64,000 nucleotides of DNA, taken from the NCBI RefSeq assembly GCF_004794105.1, contig NZ_SRYR01000003.1, forward strand, positions 1-64,000, in the 5' to 3' direction. This document shows positions 42,287 to 51,324 of the stretch, one piece after another. The notes under the pieces were generated by a model. It ran no database searches, was not told where the DNA came from, and saw only the letters and a program-made list of their open reading frames with translations. Position 1 is the stretch's first letter, and every line of letters begins with the position of its first letter. This DNA comes from Clostridium sartagoforme. GTDB taxonomy: Bacteria; Bacillota; Clostridia; Clostridiales; Clostridiaceae. A program made the translations under genes and the position numbers.

Positions 42287-43664
42287 GATTAGTAAAAGAA
42301 TTATCAAATACATGGTACTTATAAACTTAGTTGTAATCTTAGTAGGATTTATTTTAACATCATCTATATTACCGAAAATCTACATAAATAATGAGTATTC
42401 AGACTTAGAAATTGCAAGCGAATATGTTTTAGAAGCAGCTAAGAATAATACTGTCATTGATTTAACTGATATATATGCTGTATTAGTTAATGATGGATCA
42501 GTTAAAAATATGTGTAGGACAATTAGTAGGGGACAAGGTTCAAGTGGAAATAATTCTGGTAGTGGAATGGGACATATGGGCCAAATGGGGATGATGAATC
42601 ATAGTAAAAATATAGATTTTACTAGTGTTAAGAATAAGGATATTTTTAAAGATGATGATGGTAATACTTATATTGGTATAAAAAAATCTTCAGACTATGG
42701 AGATATAGTAGTTTATAAGGATTATGAAGAAATTAGATCTCTAATTAAAAGTGTTAATTTAATAATTGTAGCTATATTTATTTTTTCACTAGTACTATCA
42801 ATTATTATTGCTTTTTATTTAGGGGAAAAATTTACTAAGCCAATAATTGCTTTGCAAAAAAGAGCAGATAATATCTCTAAAGGTATTTATGAAAATACAT
42901 TAGAAGTTACTACTAATGATGAGATTGAAGAATTAAATAATAGTATTAATAAAATGTCAGAAGAACTTAAAATAAAAGATACTATGCAAAGAGAGTTTAT
43001 TAGTAATGTAAGTCATGATTTAAAAACTCCTTTAAGTGTTATTAGAGCAAATAGTGAAGTAATCAAAGATGGTTTAGTAGAAGGGGAAGAGGTAGTAGAT
43101 TATGCTACTAATATTATTGAGGAAGTAGATATTTTATCTAGTTTAGTAGGAGAAATATTAGTACTAAGTAAGCTTAGAGAAAATAAAAGTACTATAAATC
43201 TTGCTGATACAAACCTTGTAGATTTTATCAATGAAAGCTACTACAAATTAAAAAATATAGTAAGTATAAATAATAATTTAGTTATTAAAAATGAATTAGA
43301 TGATAGGAATTATTATGTTAAAATAGACAACAATTACTTATACAGAGTTTTGACTAATTTTATTACAAATGCTATAAAACATTCTAAAAGCACTAGAGAT
43401 GAGATAACTTTTGGAATTAAGAGTATAGAAAATGGAGTGGAAATTTACGTTAGAGATTATGGTATAGGTATAGATGAAGAATCCCTGAAAAATATATGGG
43501 ATAGATATTACAAGGGAGACAAGAGTGGTGGAATGGGCCTTGGATTAGCGATTTCTAAAGAAATAATTATGTCACATGGATTTTTATATGGAGTTAGAAG
43601 TAAGTTAGGTGAAGGTAGCGAATTTTATTTTATAGTTCCTAATAAATTAATTAAAAAAATATAA
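42279..43664 (+). CDS. Sensor histidine kinase with Met/His-rich sensor loop
   Basis: A 461-residue membrane kinase: TM1 (~10-32), external sensor (~33-155), TM2 (~160-185), HAMP (~186-238), dimerisation domain with phospho-His in FISNVSHDLKTPLS, and ATPase domain with NFITNAIKHSK and GMGLGLAISKEI. The sensor contains GSGMGHMGQMGMMNHSKN, a Met/His-rich run that suggests sensing of Cu(I), Ag(I) or another soft metal (inference). It overlaps the regulator gene by 8 bp. The small secreted protein downstream is a likely target. Confidence 0.93.
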   Translation: MNKISKRIIKYMVLINLVVILVGFILTSSILPKIYINNEYSDLEIASEYVLEAAKNNTVIDLTDIYAVLVNDGSVKNMCRTISRGQGSSGNNSGSGMGHMGQMGMMNHSKNIDFTSVKNKDIFKDDDGNTYIGIKKSSDYGDIVVYKDYEEIRSLIKSVNLIIVAIFIFSLVLSIIIAFYLGEKFTKPIIALQKRADNISKGIYENTLEVTTNDEIEELNNSINKMSEELKIKDTMQREFISNVSHDLKTPLSVIRANSEVIKDGLVEGEEVVDYATNIIEEVDILSSLVGEILVLSKLRENKSTINLADTNLVDFINESYYKLKNIVSINNNLVIKNELDDRNYYVKIDNNYLYRVLTNFITNAIKHSKSTRDEITFGIKSIENGVEIYVRDYGIGIDEESLKNIWDRYYKGDKSGGMGLGLAISKEIIMSHGFLYGVRSKLGEGSEFYFIVPNKLIKKI

Positions 43665-43754
43665 CTTTTCACAAATCCATCACAAATTCATCATTATCTT
43701 ATGAAAAGTAATAGTTATTATATAGGTATAAGTTATTTAGGAGGTATAGTGACT

Positions 43755-44048
43755 ATGAAAAAACTATTTTTATCTATTGCAATAATTTCTGCAATCACTG
43801 TTGGAGTTGGAGCTATAGTTGCTTCGGCAGAAACAAATGAAGGAAATTTAGGTTATGGGAAATCTGCTATTACTGAAATAGAAGATAATACAGATAATGA
43901 TTATTGGGGAAATCCTAATTGTGAATATTATAATGAAAAGTATGATGGAGAAAATGGAAGATACGGAAAAGGAAATAACTCAAGAATGGGTAGAGGAAGA
44001 TGTGGTGGCTCTGGGTATGGTATGATGAGAAATAGGGGAAGCCTGTAG
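43755..44048 (+). CDS. Small secreted Gly/Met/Asn-rich protein
   Basis: A 97-residue preprotein with a signal peptide (MKKLFLSIAIISAITVGVGA..., cleavage near ASA-ET at ~25). The mature part is acidic and Asn/Tyr/Gly-rich and ends RGRCGGSGYGMMRNRGSL with one or two Cys and a Met pair. AGGAGG precedes ATG 43755. It follows the histidine kinase and echoes its Met-rich sensor, so a metal-binding or signal-modulating role is possible. No family recognised. Confidence 0.75.
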   Translation: MKKLFLSIAIISAITVGVGAIVASAETNEGNLGYGKSAITEIEDNTDNDYWGNPNCEYYNEKYDGENGRYGKGNNSRMGRGRCGGSGYGMMRNRGSL

Positions 44049-44123
44049 GGTTCTGGCGCACAATTAATAACTAATAATTAACAATGAATAATTAATGAAT
44101 AAACTCATTTATGAGTTAAAAAA

Positions 44124-44165
44124 ATGAAGGAAGTAATTTATTGGAAATTACTTCCTTCATAATAT
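44124..44165 (+). terminator. Intrinsic terminator after the secreted protein
   Basis: A perfect 16-bp stem, 44124-44139 with 44145-44160, loop ATTGG. The following T-run is poor. Confidence 0.65.
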
Positions 44166-44180
44166 GAAATTTTATTAAAA

Positions 44181-44230
44181 GAGAGTATCTAGTTTGGTGT
44201 TAAAACAAAACTAGATACTCTCCCTTTTAT
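44181..44230. terminator. Bidirectional terminator between convergent genes
   Basis: A perfect 15-bp stem, GAGAGTATCTAGTTT (44181-44195) with AAACTAGATACTCTC (44208-44222), flanked by T-runs on both strands. Confidence 0.85.
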
Positions 44231-44325
44231 TCTTGATATCACTTTTATGTGACAGCATCCTATAATTTAAGTAACAATTATAATTTAAATTTGATTATAA
44301 ATTACAATTTTAATTTGGATAATAT

Positions 44326-46065
44326 CTACAATTTAAATTTAGATATTAATTCATTAAGCTCATTAGATAAATCAGATTGAGACTTAGATAAATCAAGCAT
44401 TAGTGATATAGCATTATTAGTGTCATTAATACTATCTTTTACATTAGTAACATTGCTAGATGAATTTTGTGACATAGAAGCTAAGGAGTGAACAGCATTA
44501 CTTAACTCATTCATTGTAGCTGAAACTTCTTCAGACATAGAGGCTATATTTTCACTCATTTCTCTAATAAACATTCCATCTTTCTCATATTTATCACCAA
44601 CATTTAGAAAGTTATTAAATTCTTTCATTATTTCATCATCAATAAAGTGAAGTAGGTTATTGCTACTATCTGTAATATTATTAAATGCTAGCTTCACTTC
44701 ATTTATAGTATTTTTAACGTTTTGAACAGATACCTTAGACTGTTCAGCAAGCATTCTAACTTCTTCTGCAACTACTGCAAATCCTTTACCTTGTTCCCCA
44801 GCACGAGCTGCTTCTATTGCTGCATTTAGAGCAAGAAGGTTTGTTTGTTCAGCAATTGCTTCAATAGAATTTGCCATAGTAACTATTTCATTAACAACTC
44901 TTCCTTTTTCTATTGATGTCTTTATATCATTTTCAAAACTTCTATAAACATTATTTGTATTATTAATTACATATTCAGTATTATCTTTAATTTTAGTAGA
45001 TCTTCTTTCTATCTTCTCTGCATTTATGTTACCATCAGTAGCTTTTTCAGAAAGTACTTCTATACTTGAAGTTACTTCTAGTATAGAAGCAGATAATTCT
45101 TCTGTTATAGCACTAGTTTCCTCAACTGTAGAACTAATTTCTAATGAGGAATCATTAATTTGATCAAATTGACAATTAACTTCTTCGATAGCAGTAGATA
45201 AATCTTCACTAGAAGAATTAACTTTTTCAGCACTATTAATTACTGAAGTTATTATATTTCTTAAATTTTCTTGAGCTACATTTAATGAAGTTGCGATTTC
45301 ACCAAACTCATCTTTATGCTTTATATTTATATTTTCAGATAAGTCATATTTTGCTAATCTATTTGATAAAGTCATTATTTTCTTTATTGATTTTGATATT
45401 CTAGTGGTTATCCTTGTTGCAAATATTAATGCAATTATTAATGATAGTACTAGTACTATAGTTGTAATTTTTACTGAATAATTATAGGTTTCCCTATTCT
45501 TTATAAGAGAATCTTCAGCCCAACGATTATTTAATCCTATTAGCTTATCTAACTTAAAAGTAAGATTTTCTCTTAGAGTATCAAGATCTTCAACATAATT
45601 AGAAGCTTCATCTATTGTATTATCTTCAACTAAAGCTATAATTTTATTTGAGACTTCTTCAATATTTTTTATACTTGAAACTATTTCATCAAATTTTTCC
45701 CTATTTTCATTTGAAGTAATAGATTTGTCATATAAATATATTAGCTGAGTGTTTCTGTTATTGTTATTTGCAATATTTTGTATTATTTTTTTTCTCTCAG
45801 GAACATCTTTAGTATTAATTAATAGCTTACTGCTAAGATAATTATATGTAGAATTTTCACTTAGCTCCTTTATATATGAAATTCCAAGAGTATTGTTTAA
45901 GTAGAGTTTTTCCGAAGCCTTATTAATTTTATTAATATTATAGAGTCCTAAGACCCAGATAAACAGTAGCAAAGCAATGACTAAAGCAAAATTTGCTATA
46001 AGTTTAAATGAAATTTTATGTATACCTTTAGTAATACCAGTCTTATTATGTAGTTTTTTTCTCAT
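44326..46065 (-). CDS. Methyl-accepting chemotaxis protein
   Basis: A 579-residue receptor: TM1 (~25-45), a four-helix-bundle ligand domain (~46-195), TM2 (~198-218), HAMP (~219-272), and the cytoplasmic signalling rod (~290-579) with the tip [18 protein letters not shown]. Long Ser/Asn-rich helices hold the methylation sites. GGAG precedes the ATG. It is paralogous to the receptor at 57824, sharing the same sensor layout. The ligand is unknown. It should signal through CheA/CheW, which are not in the window. Confidence 0.94.
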   Translation of the reverse strand: MRKKLHNKTGITKGIHKISFKLIANFALVIALLLFIWVLGLYNINKINKASEKLYLNNTLGISYIKELSENSTYNYLSSKLLINTKDVPERKKIIQNIANNNNRNTQLIYLYDKSITSNENREKFDEIVSSIKNIEEVSNKIIALVEDNTIDEASNYVEDLDTLRENLTFKLDKLIGLNNRWAEDSLIKNRETYNYSVKITTIVLVLSLIIALIFATRITTRISKSIKKIMTLSNRLAKYDLSENINIKHKDEFGEIATSLNVAQENLRNIITSVINSAEKVNSSSEDLSTAIEEVNCQFDQINDSSLEISSTVEETSAITEELSASILEVTSSIEVLSEKATDGNINAEKIERRSTKIKDNTEYVINNTNNVYRSFENDIKTSIEKGRVVNEIVTMANSIEAIAEQTNLLALNAAIEAARAGEQGKGFAVVAEEVRMLAEQSKVSVQNVKNTINEVKLAFNNITDSSNNLLHFIDDEIMKEFNNFLNVGDKYEKDGMFIREMSENIASMSEEVSATMNELSNAVHSLASMSQNSSSNVTNVKDSINDTNNAISLMLDLSKSQSDLSNELNELISKFKL

Positions 46066-46318
46066 CTAAATCTCCTTAAATACACATTAAAAATAAAATA
46101 TATAAGTTGTAAAAAGAATTTACATTTCGTATTAAAACATTAAAATATGAAGTTATCTTAACAATTTATATATAGGTCAATAGTTTAATTATCGATAGAT
46201 TATAAAGAAAATGAAGTAGATATCAATTTAAATTATATATTAATTAGAATTAAATCAATTTAAATGGTATAATTTGTATAAAAATTAATTAGAATTGGAT
46301 ATGAGCCTTTAATATATT

Positions 46319-46441
46319 ATGCTTGTCTGATCTTCTGAACTCCAAGTTGGCTTACGTACAATATGTTAAGGACTCCTTGAATAATTCAATTCAGTAGATG
46401 TAAGGATATTAAAGAAGTAAACTCAGAATAGTTGAATTGTT
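46319..46441 (-). repeat. Degenerate family A element, minus strand
   Basis: The minus strand reads ATTATTCAAGGAG, TTAACATATTGTACGTAAG and AACTTGGAGTTC, matching copy 1 at 14611-14660 with many changes; the core is eroded. The rest of 46066-46467 has no recognisable feature. Confidence 0.5.
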
Positions 46442-46467
46442 TTATTTATTAGAGGGAGGTAACTGGG

Positions 46468-46626
46468 ATGGAAAATACTATTGTTTCAACTTTAGGAGTA
46501 GTAATATTTTTTATAATAATATTAGAAGTATTAAGGTATTTTAGAAAATCAAAAAGCTTCATGGGTGAGTTCGATGACCTAAAGAGAAAAGTCGAATTTT
46601 TAGAAGATAAAATAAATGAAGATTAA
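46468..46626 (+). CDS. Small single-span membrane protein with coiled-coil tail
   Basis: A 52-residue protein with a membrane span (residues ~6-22, VSTLGVVIFFIIILEVL) followed by a charged helix, GEFDDLKRKVEFLEDKINED. GGGAGG lies 10 bases before the ATG. Same plan as the protein at 36670. The clean ribosome site and amphipathic tail support a real gene despite its size. Confidence 0.6.
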   Translation: MENTIVSTLGVVIFFIIILEVLRYFRKSKSFMGEFDDLKRKVEFLEDKINED

Positions 46627-47022
46627 AAAGTAATTATATAAGGAAATTTAAAGAGCAATAAGAAATTAAGGGTATTACATCAAAACAAGTTTTAAAGCTT
46701 ATTGACTATTTTGTTCCTTGGTTTAATAAACATAGAATATAGATAAACACCGTATTATTCAGAAATGAATTTTACGGTGTTTTCAGCGTTTAATTAAAAT
46801 ATATTTTGTATTATTAGGTTACAAACTCATTAAGAAAATTTCTTCTTCTAAAATTGAAAAATTATTATTCGTAAAATATGCTATAATTAACCTGAAATTA
46901 TATTATATGGAATAGGAAAATATGAACAGTAGTTTAAAAAAGAATATTATTAAAAAAATTATTAATCTATGAAATAGCATTAGATATACAAAATATTTGA
47001 AGCATATTATGAGGGGAAGAAC
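46627..47022 (+). other. Gene-poor stretch with hairpin, promoter and a doubtful transposase-like scrap
   Basis: Bases 46671-46742 read KLIDYFVPWFNKHRI before a stop, which faintly recalls the C-terminus of IS3-type transposases; too short to be sure. A hairpin at 46745-46784 (AAACACCGTA with TACGGTGTTT) resembles the one at 48563. TGCTATAAT (46879-46887) is an extended -10 box for the lipoprotein gene. Confidence 0.35.
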
Positions 47023-48504
47023 ATGAGAAAAATTTTTATACTAGGATTAATCATAGTAGCTGTATTGGCTACAGGATGTGATAATAAACAAGAGAAAGAT
47101 ATTCAAAGTTCTAATGAAGTAACAGGGCAAGAAATGAAATTTGAACCTATTGGAGTTTATAGATTTAAAGATGATAAAACTGGACTTTATGGATATATGG
47201 ATGGCGACGGTAAGATAATTATAGAGGCTAAATATAAATCTGCTGCAGATTTTGAATATTTATCAACTGGATATACACAAGCTTATGATGAAAATGAAAC
47301 TGCAACTATAATAGATAAGAGTGGTAAGGAGTATTTGCCTTTTGGAGAATACAGAGTAGTATCAGTGCCACAATATGATTTAATGTTTTTTAAGGATGAT
47401 AGCTTGAAGTATGGCGTAGTTAATTTAGAAGGTGAAAGAGTATTAGAAGCATTATATGATAAGATTGAAATAAATAATGAAGGTACTATAATTGTTACCT
47501 TAAATAATAAGCAAGGTGTCTTTGATAAAAATGTGAAAATAATATTAGATATAGTTTATGATTATATTTATCAAGTAGAAGATGCACTTATTGTAATGAA
47601 AGAAGATAAATTTGGTTTAGTTAATTTAAAAGGTAAAGAGTTAGTACCAATAAATTATGAAGAAGTACAAATAGCACATTCAATAAGAGAAGGCGAAAGG
47701 CAGATATTTGAAGTAGTAAACTCTGAAGGCAAGATAGGCTTTTTTGATAGTAAAGGAAAGCAGTTAACTGATTTCTTATATGATAAAAATTCTCCAGGAA
47801 GAGGAGGATTAATACCAGTTCTTAAAGATGGTAAATGGGGATATATTGATGTAGAAGGAAAGACTATAATACCATTTCAATTTGATTATGCTTCTTCCTT
47901 TATTGATGGTAGTGCACAGGTGGTAATAAATAATGAGAGAAAGTTTATAAATAAAAAAGGCGAATTTATAGAGATAGAAAAACCAAGCTATGAAATTAAT
48001 GGAGAAAAATATACCATAATAAAAGAAGATAATAAATCTAAGGTTATAAGTGAAAGTGGAGAAGTTTTAATTGATAATAACTATACTGGTATGAGCTTAT
48101 ATGATGACAGTATAATAGCAATTAATGAAGATATGTCTCTAATATTAGACTTAAAAGGCAATATATTAGCACAAAGTAAGTCTTTAATACCAATAGGGTT
48201 AGATTTCTTTATTGCAAGTGATAAGGAATGGGAAATGAATGGGAGTTTAATTGATGATAAAGGAAAGATACTATCTGATGATACTTATGTAGAAGCACGT
48301 GGCTATGAGGAATTCAATAGAGTGGTAGTTAAAAATAGTGATGGAAAGTACTCTGTATTAAATGAAAAAGGAGAAAAACTTTTAGATATAGAAGATAGTG
48401 CAAGTAATGTAACAATTTTTGAGGAAGACCTAATTAGAGTGGAATTTAATCTAGAAGAGTTTAAATGGCTAAATATTAAAGGGGAACTTCTACCTAGATT
48501 ATAA
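47023..48504 (+). CDS. WG-repeat lipoprotein
   Basis: A 493-residue protein with a lipoprotein signal peptide (lipobox LATGC, Cys19) and a series of WG/KWG beta repeats, e.g. YGYMDGDGKIIIEAKY, KYGVVNLEGERVLEALY, KFGLVNLKGKELVPINY and KWGYIDVEGKTIIPFQF. The repeats form a beta-propeller-like surface of unknown ligand. It is anchored outside the membrane. Single-gene unit with a hairpin terminator after it. Confidence 0.88.
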   Translation: MRKIFILGLIIVAVLATGCDNKQEKDIQSSNEVTGQEMKFEPIGVYRFKDDKTGLYGYMDGDGKIIIEAKYKSAADFEYLSTGYTQAYDENETATIIDKSGKEYLPFGEYRVVSVPQYDLMFFKDDSLKYGVVNLEGERVLEALYDKIEINNEGTIIVTLNNKQGVFDKNVKIILDIVYDYIYQVEDALIVMKEDKFGLVNLKGKELVPINYEEVQIAHSIREGERQIFEVVNSEGKIGFFDSKGKQLTDFLYDKNSPGRGGLIPVLKDGKWGYIDVEGKTIIPFQFDYASSFIDGSAQVVINNERKFINKKGEFIEIEKPSYEINGEKYTIIKEDNKSKVISESGEVLIDNNYTGMSLYDDSIIAINEDMSLILDLKGNILAQSKSLIPIGLDFFIASDKEWEMNGSLIDDKGKILSDDTYVEARGYEEFNRVVVKNSDGKYSVLNEKGEKLLDIEDSASNVTIFEEDLIRVEFNLEEFKWLNIKGELLPRL

Positions 48505-48562
48505 GATAGAAGAATAGTTTTACTATATTGATAAGATAAATCTAAATATGATTTAAAGAAAA

Positions 48563-48602
48563 TGCCGTATTATTCAAAAAAAGTATATGCGGTGTTTTTT
48601 AG
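48563..48602 (+). terminator. Terminator after the WG-repeat gene
   Basis: CCGTAT (48565-48570) pairs with ATGCGG (48587-48592), then TGTTTTTT. The left half, GCCGTATTATTCA, is shared with the hairpin at 46745. Confidence 0.65.
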
Positions 48603-48748
48603 TGTGGAATTTAATTATGTTTTTTTATATGAAATTATTGTGATATAAATAATGAATTCCTTATTTATAAAGTGAATAGTAGCTAATTTACAAAATATGT
48701 TATAATTATATTAAATTGAAAGAAGTGAACTAGAATTTAGGAGATATA

Positions 48749-49009
48749 ATGGAAAAGGTTAGATATATATGGAGTCAAAAGCAAACTGATGAGAAAGTAC
48801 TTACTGTAATTGCTAGTTTTTCTTCTATAAGCATAATAATATTTGTGGGTATGCAGATTTTAGGTATCAAAATTGAGATAAATGCATCTGATCCATTGTT
48901 GGGTGTGATAATGCTAATTCAAGCTATTCAGAATTGGATGAAAAGTAGAGTAGTTGCCATCCTTAGTTTATGTGCTGCTATCCTTAGTTTATTAGGTGGA
49001 TTATTATAA
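48749..49009 (+). CDS. Small membrane protein, unknown function
   Basis: An 86-residue protein with hydrophobic segments at ~20-40 and ~63-86 and a short intervening stretch (NASDPLLGVIMLIQAIQNWMK). It may belong to the small DUF3953-type group, but I am not certain. An extended -10 box (TGTTATAAT, 48698-48706) and AGGAG precede it. It is followed by a PspC-domain gene. Confidence 0.65.
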   Translation: MEKVRYIWSQKQTDEKVLTVIASFSSISIIIFVGMQILGIKIEINASDPLLGVIMLIQAIQNWMKSRVVAILSLCAAILSLLGGLL

Positions 49010-49084
49010 TTGTAATTAAATGAAGTAAATTCCTAAATTTTTTGAATTATTAATTTGAAAATATTAATTAAAGGTGGAGAGTGT

Positions 49085-49267
49085 ATGAGTAGAATATTAT
49101 ATAAATCTAATTCAGATAAGGTTATATCAGGTGTATGTGGAGGAATTGCTGAATACTTTGGATTTAATTCAACTACATTAAGAATATTAGTTTTTCTTTT
49201 TATGCCTATTACATTTTGGCCTTATATTGCATTGTTAATTCTTATGCCTTCTAATAATTTATTATAA
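49085..49267 (+). CDS. PspC-domain membrane protein
   Basis: A 60-residue protein that is a single PspC domain: LYKSNSDKVISGVCGGIAEY followed by FGFNSTTLRILVFLFM and a hydrophobic helix ending ALLILMP. PspC proteins respond to membrane stress in proteobacteria; short stand-alone forms are common in Firmicutes with no known partner. ATG 49085 follows GGTGGAG. The preceding small membrane protein is 75 bp upstream. Confidence 0.88.
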   Translation: MSRILYKSNSDKVISGVCGGIAEYFGFNSTTLRILVFLFMPITFWPYIALLILMPSNNLL

Positions 49268-49326
49268 GGATAATAGAGAAATAATTTTAAATTATAATAA
49301 CATAGACATCAAAAATGGAGTAATTT

Positions 49327-49467
49327 ATAATATTAGGAGCATTATCAAATATTCTATGTGTACTATTTAGTATAAGTGCAGAAAATCTAATTACTTTTAT
49401 AATGTGTTCAGTAGCAACAATAATGTTAATAATAGCAGAGATGATGAGATTAGTAGCAAAAGAATAA
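49327..49467 (+). pseudogene. Possible small membrane protein lacking a standard start codon
   Basis: After GGAG (49317-49320) and six bases the frame opens with ATA ATA and encodes about 46 residues, LGALSNILCVLFSISAENL... ending RLVAKE, with a hydrophobic middle. A ribosome site at the right distance but ATA in place of ATG suggests a start-codon mutation or a rare start. The minus-strand frame over the same bases has no ribosome site. Confidence 0.3.
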
Positions 49468-49532
49468 GTAGATATTAAGAGCTCCATAAATAGAGTTCTT
49501 TTATTTATATATAAATAGTATTACAGTTCGTA

Positions 49533-49562
49533 TATTATGTGTAGGGTGACTTGCAGCGAAAG
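49533..49562 (+). repeat. Fragment of a family A element
   Basis: TATTATGTGTAGGGTGACTT (49532-49551), then GCAGC, matches copy 6 at 50111-50134 and then stops within the loop core. Confidence 0.5.
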
Positions 49563-49596
49563 ACAATTAATAGTTAACGATTAACAATAATTGTTA

Positions 49597-49736
49597 AAAT
49601 TCAACTCGTTGAATTTCTTCCTTTAGCAGTAAGTCACCCAAGACTATTTTAAAATATTGCACTTTATATATACTGTACGTGGGTCGACTTGGAGCTTGCG
49701 ACGGAACCCGAGCATAATATATATAGTCTACAGTTA
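49597..49736 (+). repeat. Two-hairpin intergenic element, family A copy 5
   Basis: First hairpin around AAATTCAACTCGTTGAATTT, then CTTCCTTTAGCAG, a stem of ACTTTATATATA with TATATATAGT, inner GGGT/ACCC, and the exact loop core GACTTGGAGCTTGCGACGGA (49686-49705). It ends 8 bp from the stop of the small minus-strand gene at 49744. Confidence 0.75.
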
Positions 49737-49743
49737 TATTAAA

Positions 49744-49908
49744 TTAATAAAGTTGATTAGTTTTACTATCTCTTAATACTTTTTCTTTTTTAGAGTAGCC
49801 ATTAAATGATGTTGCTGTATTACTTGAATTAAGAGATGAAGGAACATTCTTCCCCTTCATTGGTATAACACCATCAGTTCTCTTTTTCTTATCATTACTT
49901 TTTGCCAT
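49744..49908 (-). CDS. Small basic hypothetical protein
   Basis: A 54-residue hydrophilic protein beginning MAKSNDKKKRTDGVIP, rich in Lys, Ser and Asn, with no membrane span. A perfect AAGGAGG lies about 9 bases before the ATG. Its 3' end is next to family A copy 5, as the 71-residue gene at 50178 is next to copy 6. No family is recognised; a small spore or nucleic-acid-associated protein is conceivable. Confidence 0.6.
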   Translation of the reverse strand: MAKSNDKKKRTDGVIPMKGKNVPSSLNSSNTATSFNGYSKKEKVLRDSKTNQLY

Positions 49909-50033
49909 CTAAAAAACCTCCTTAAAGTATAAATATTATTTTAGTATTTAATTTATTAATAAGTTGACTTAGAACTAGAAGGATTTCTATAAGTTAACTG
50001 ATACTTAATAAGTAATAATTAACTATAAATATA

Positions 50034-50172
50034 GAAATTCAGCTTGCTGAATTTCATCTTTTAGTCCCGATACATAAAAATATATTAATTTCTACTAGTA
50101 AACTTTATGTATTATGTGTAGGGTGACTTGGAGCTTGCGACGGAACCCAAGCATAATACATAAAGTTTACGG
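50034..50172 (+). repeat. Two-hairpin intergenic element, family A copy 6
   Basis: The clearest copy: first hairpin AAATTCAGCTTGCTGAATTT (50035-50054); a perfect 19-bp stem (50098-50116 with 50152-50170); inner GGGT/ACCC; loop core GACTTGGAGCTTGCGACGGA (50124-50143). Adjacent to the stop of the gene at 50178. Confidence 0.8.
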
Positions 50173-50177
50173 TATAA

Positions 50178-50393
50178 TTAAATATCATCATCTACGCTTA
50201 GGATACTTTCTTCAGTGTAGTCAAACTCCACATTTGAAATATTGTTTACAACTATATCATCTATTATTGTGCTAGGAAGCATAGTTGATGGTTTTTCAGT
50301 TTTACCATGACTTATTAAAGCGTGTTTTGGTGGTGAATAATTAGTTCTTTGATTAGGTAAATAAACACTTTTCTTTTTTGAATTCTTGGACAT
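50178..50393 (-). CDS. Small hypothetical protein
   Basis: A 71-residue protein with a basic N-terminus (MSKNSKKKSVYLPNQR) and an acidic C-terminus (EFDYTEESILSVDDDI), no membrane span. AGGAGGG lies before the ATG. The general plan and the 3' neighbour (an A element) match the gene at 49744, though the sequences are not clearly related. Function unknown. Confidence 0.65.
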   Translation of the reverse strand: MSKNSKKKSVYLPNQRTNYSPPKHALISHGKTEKPSTMLPSTIIDDIVVNNISNVEFDYTEESILSVDDDI

Positions 50394-50558
50394 ACTAATC
50401 CCTCCTTATAGTTTATTATCTATTTTTAAATGATTTTTAATTCATGTTAGTTTGAGGAAAAGTTGAATAAATAATGAAATTGTAAAAATTTATAATAAAA
50501 TATGATAAAATAATGTAGTAAATAAGTTTTAGATTTAAGAAAATAAATGGAGGAAATT

Positions 50559-51317
50559 ATGATAAAATTATTAGCTACTGATTTAGATGGAACTTTATTA
50601 GAAAAAAATAGTATGGCAAAAAAAAATAAAGATGCAGTACATAAATTACAAAGTTTAGGAAGGTTATTAGTTATTGCAACAGGAAGACCTTACAATGGAG
50701 TTAAGATGATTAAGGATGAATATAATATAAGAGCTAATTATTTTATACTTTTAAATGGGGCATTAATTGTTGATTCTTTAGGAAGTAAAATAATGCAAAA
50801 GATAATTAAGAAAGGTATTATAAAGAAAATACTATCAAAAATTCATAGTGATGATATAGCAATTTCTGTTGAATCTGGATTTAATACTTACCTTTTAAAT
50901 GATGGAGATAATCTGCCTTATCCTAGTAAAACAAGGGTTAATTCTATAGATGAAATAGACGAAGATCTTAGTTTAATTTCTATTTATAGTCCAAATAAAA
51001 ATATTGAAGAAATAGAGAAATTAAAAAATGAAATTAATGAAGAATTTAAGGATGAAATAATTGCATATAGAAATGATATTTATATAGATATTGTCCCTAA
51101 AGGATGTTCTAAAGGAGAGGGAGTAAAGTTTATAGCAGCTCAAGAAGAAGTTAATATGAAGGATGTATATACTATTGGTGACTCTTGGAATGATGTAAGT
51201 ATGTTTGATATTACGGAAAATTCTTTTACCTTTGACTATGTGGAGAAGAAATTAAAAAATCATGCAAATTATATTGTTACATCTGTAGCTCATTGTATAG
51301 AAGATTATATTTTATAA
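50559..51317 (+). CDS. HAD-superfamily hydrolase, Cof subfamily
   Basis: A 252-residue Cof/HAD-IIB phosphatase: motif I DLDGT (Asp8/Asp10), a capped middle domain, and motif IV TIGDSWNDVSMF (~205-216). Such enzymes dephosphorylate sugar phosphates, flavin or pyridoxal precursors; specificity is broad. ATG 50559 follows TGGAGGAA. An S-family element follows 8 bp after the stop. Confidence 0.9.
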   Translation: MIKLLATDLDGTLLEKNSMAKKNKDAVHKLQSLGRLLVIATGRPYNGVKMIKDEYNIRANYFILLNGALIVDSLGSKIMQKIIKKGIIKKILSKIHSDDIAISVESGFNTYLLNDGDNLPYPSKTRVNSIDEIDEDLSLISIYSPNKNIEEIEKLKNEINEEFKDEIIAYRNDIYIDIVPKGCSKGEGVKFIAAQEEVNMKDVYTIGDSWNDVSMFDITENSFTFDYVEKKLKNHANYIVTSVAHCIEDYIL

Positions 51318-51324
51318 AGTTAAG

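Noticed and set aside
46662..46742. IS3-type transposase remnant (IDYFVPWFNKHRI)
   Set aside because: Only about 24 codons, no inverted repeats and no further domain; kept only as a remark in the stretch annotation.
49287..49487. 66-residue minus-strand frame
   Set aside because: No ribosome site; the plus strand of the same bases has one and a better protein pattern.
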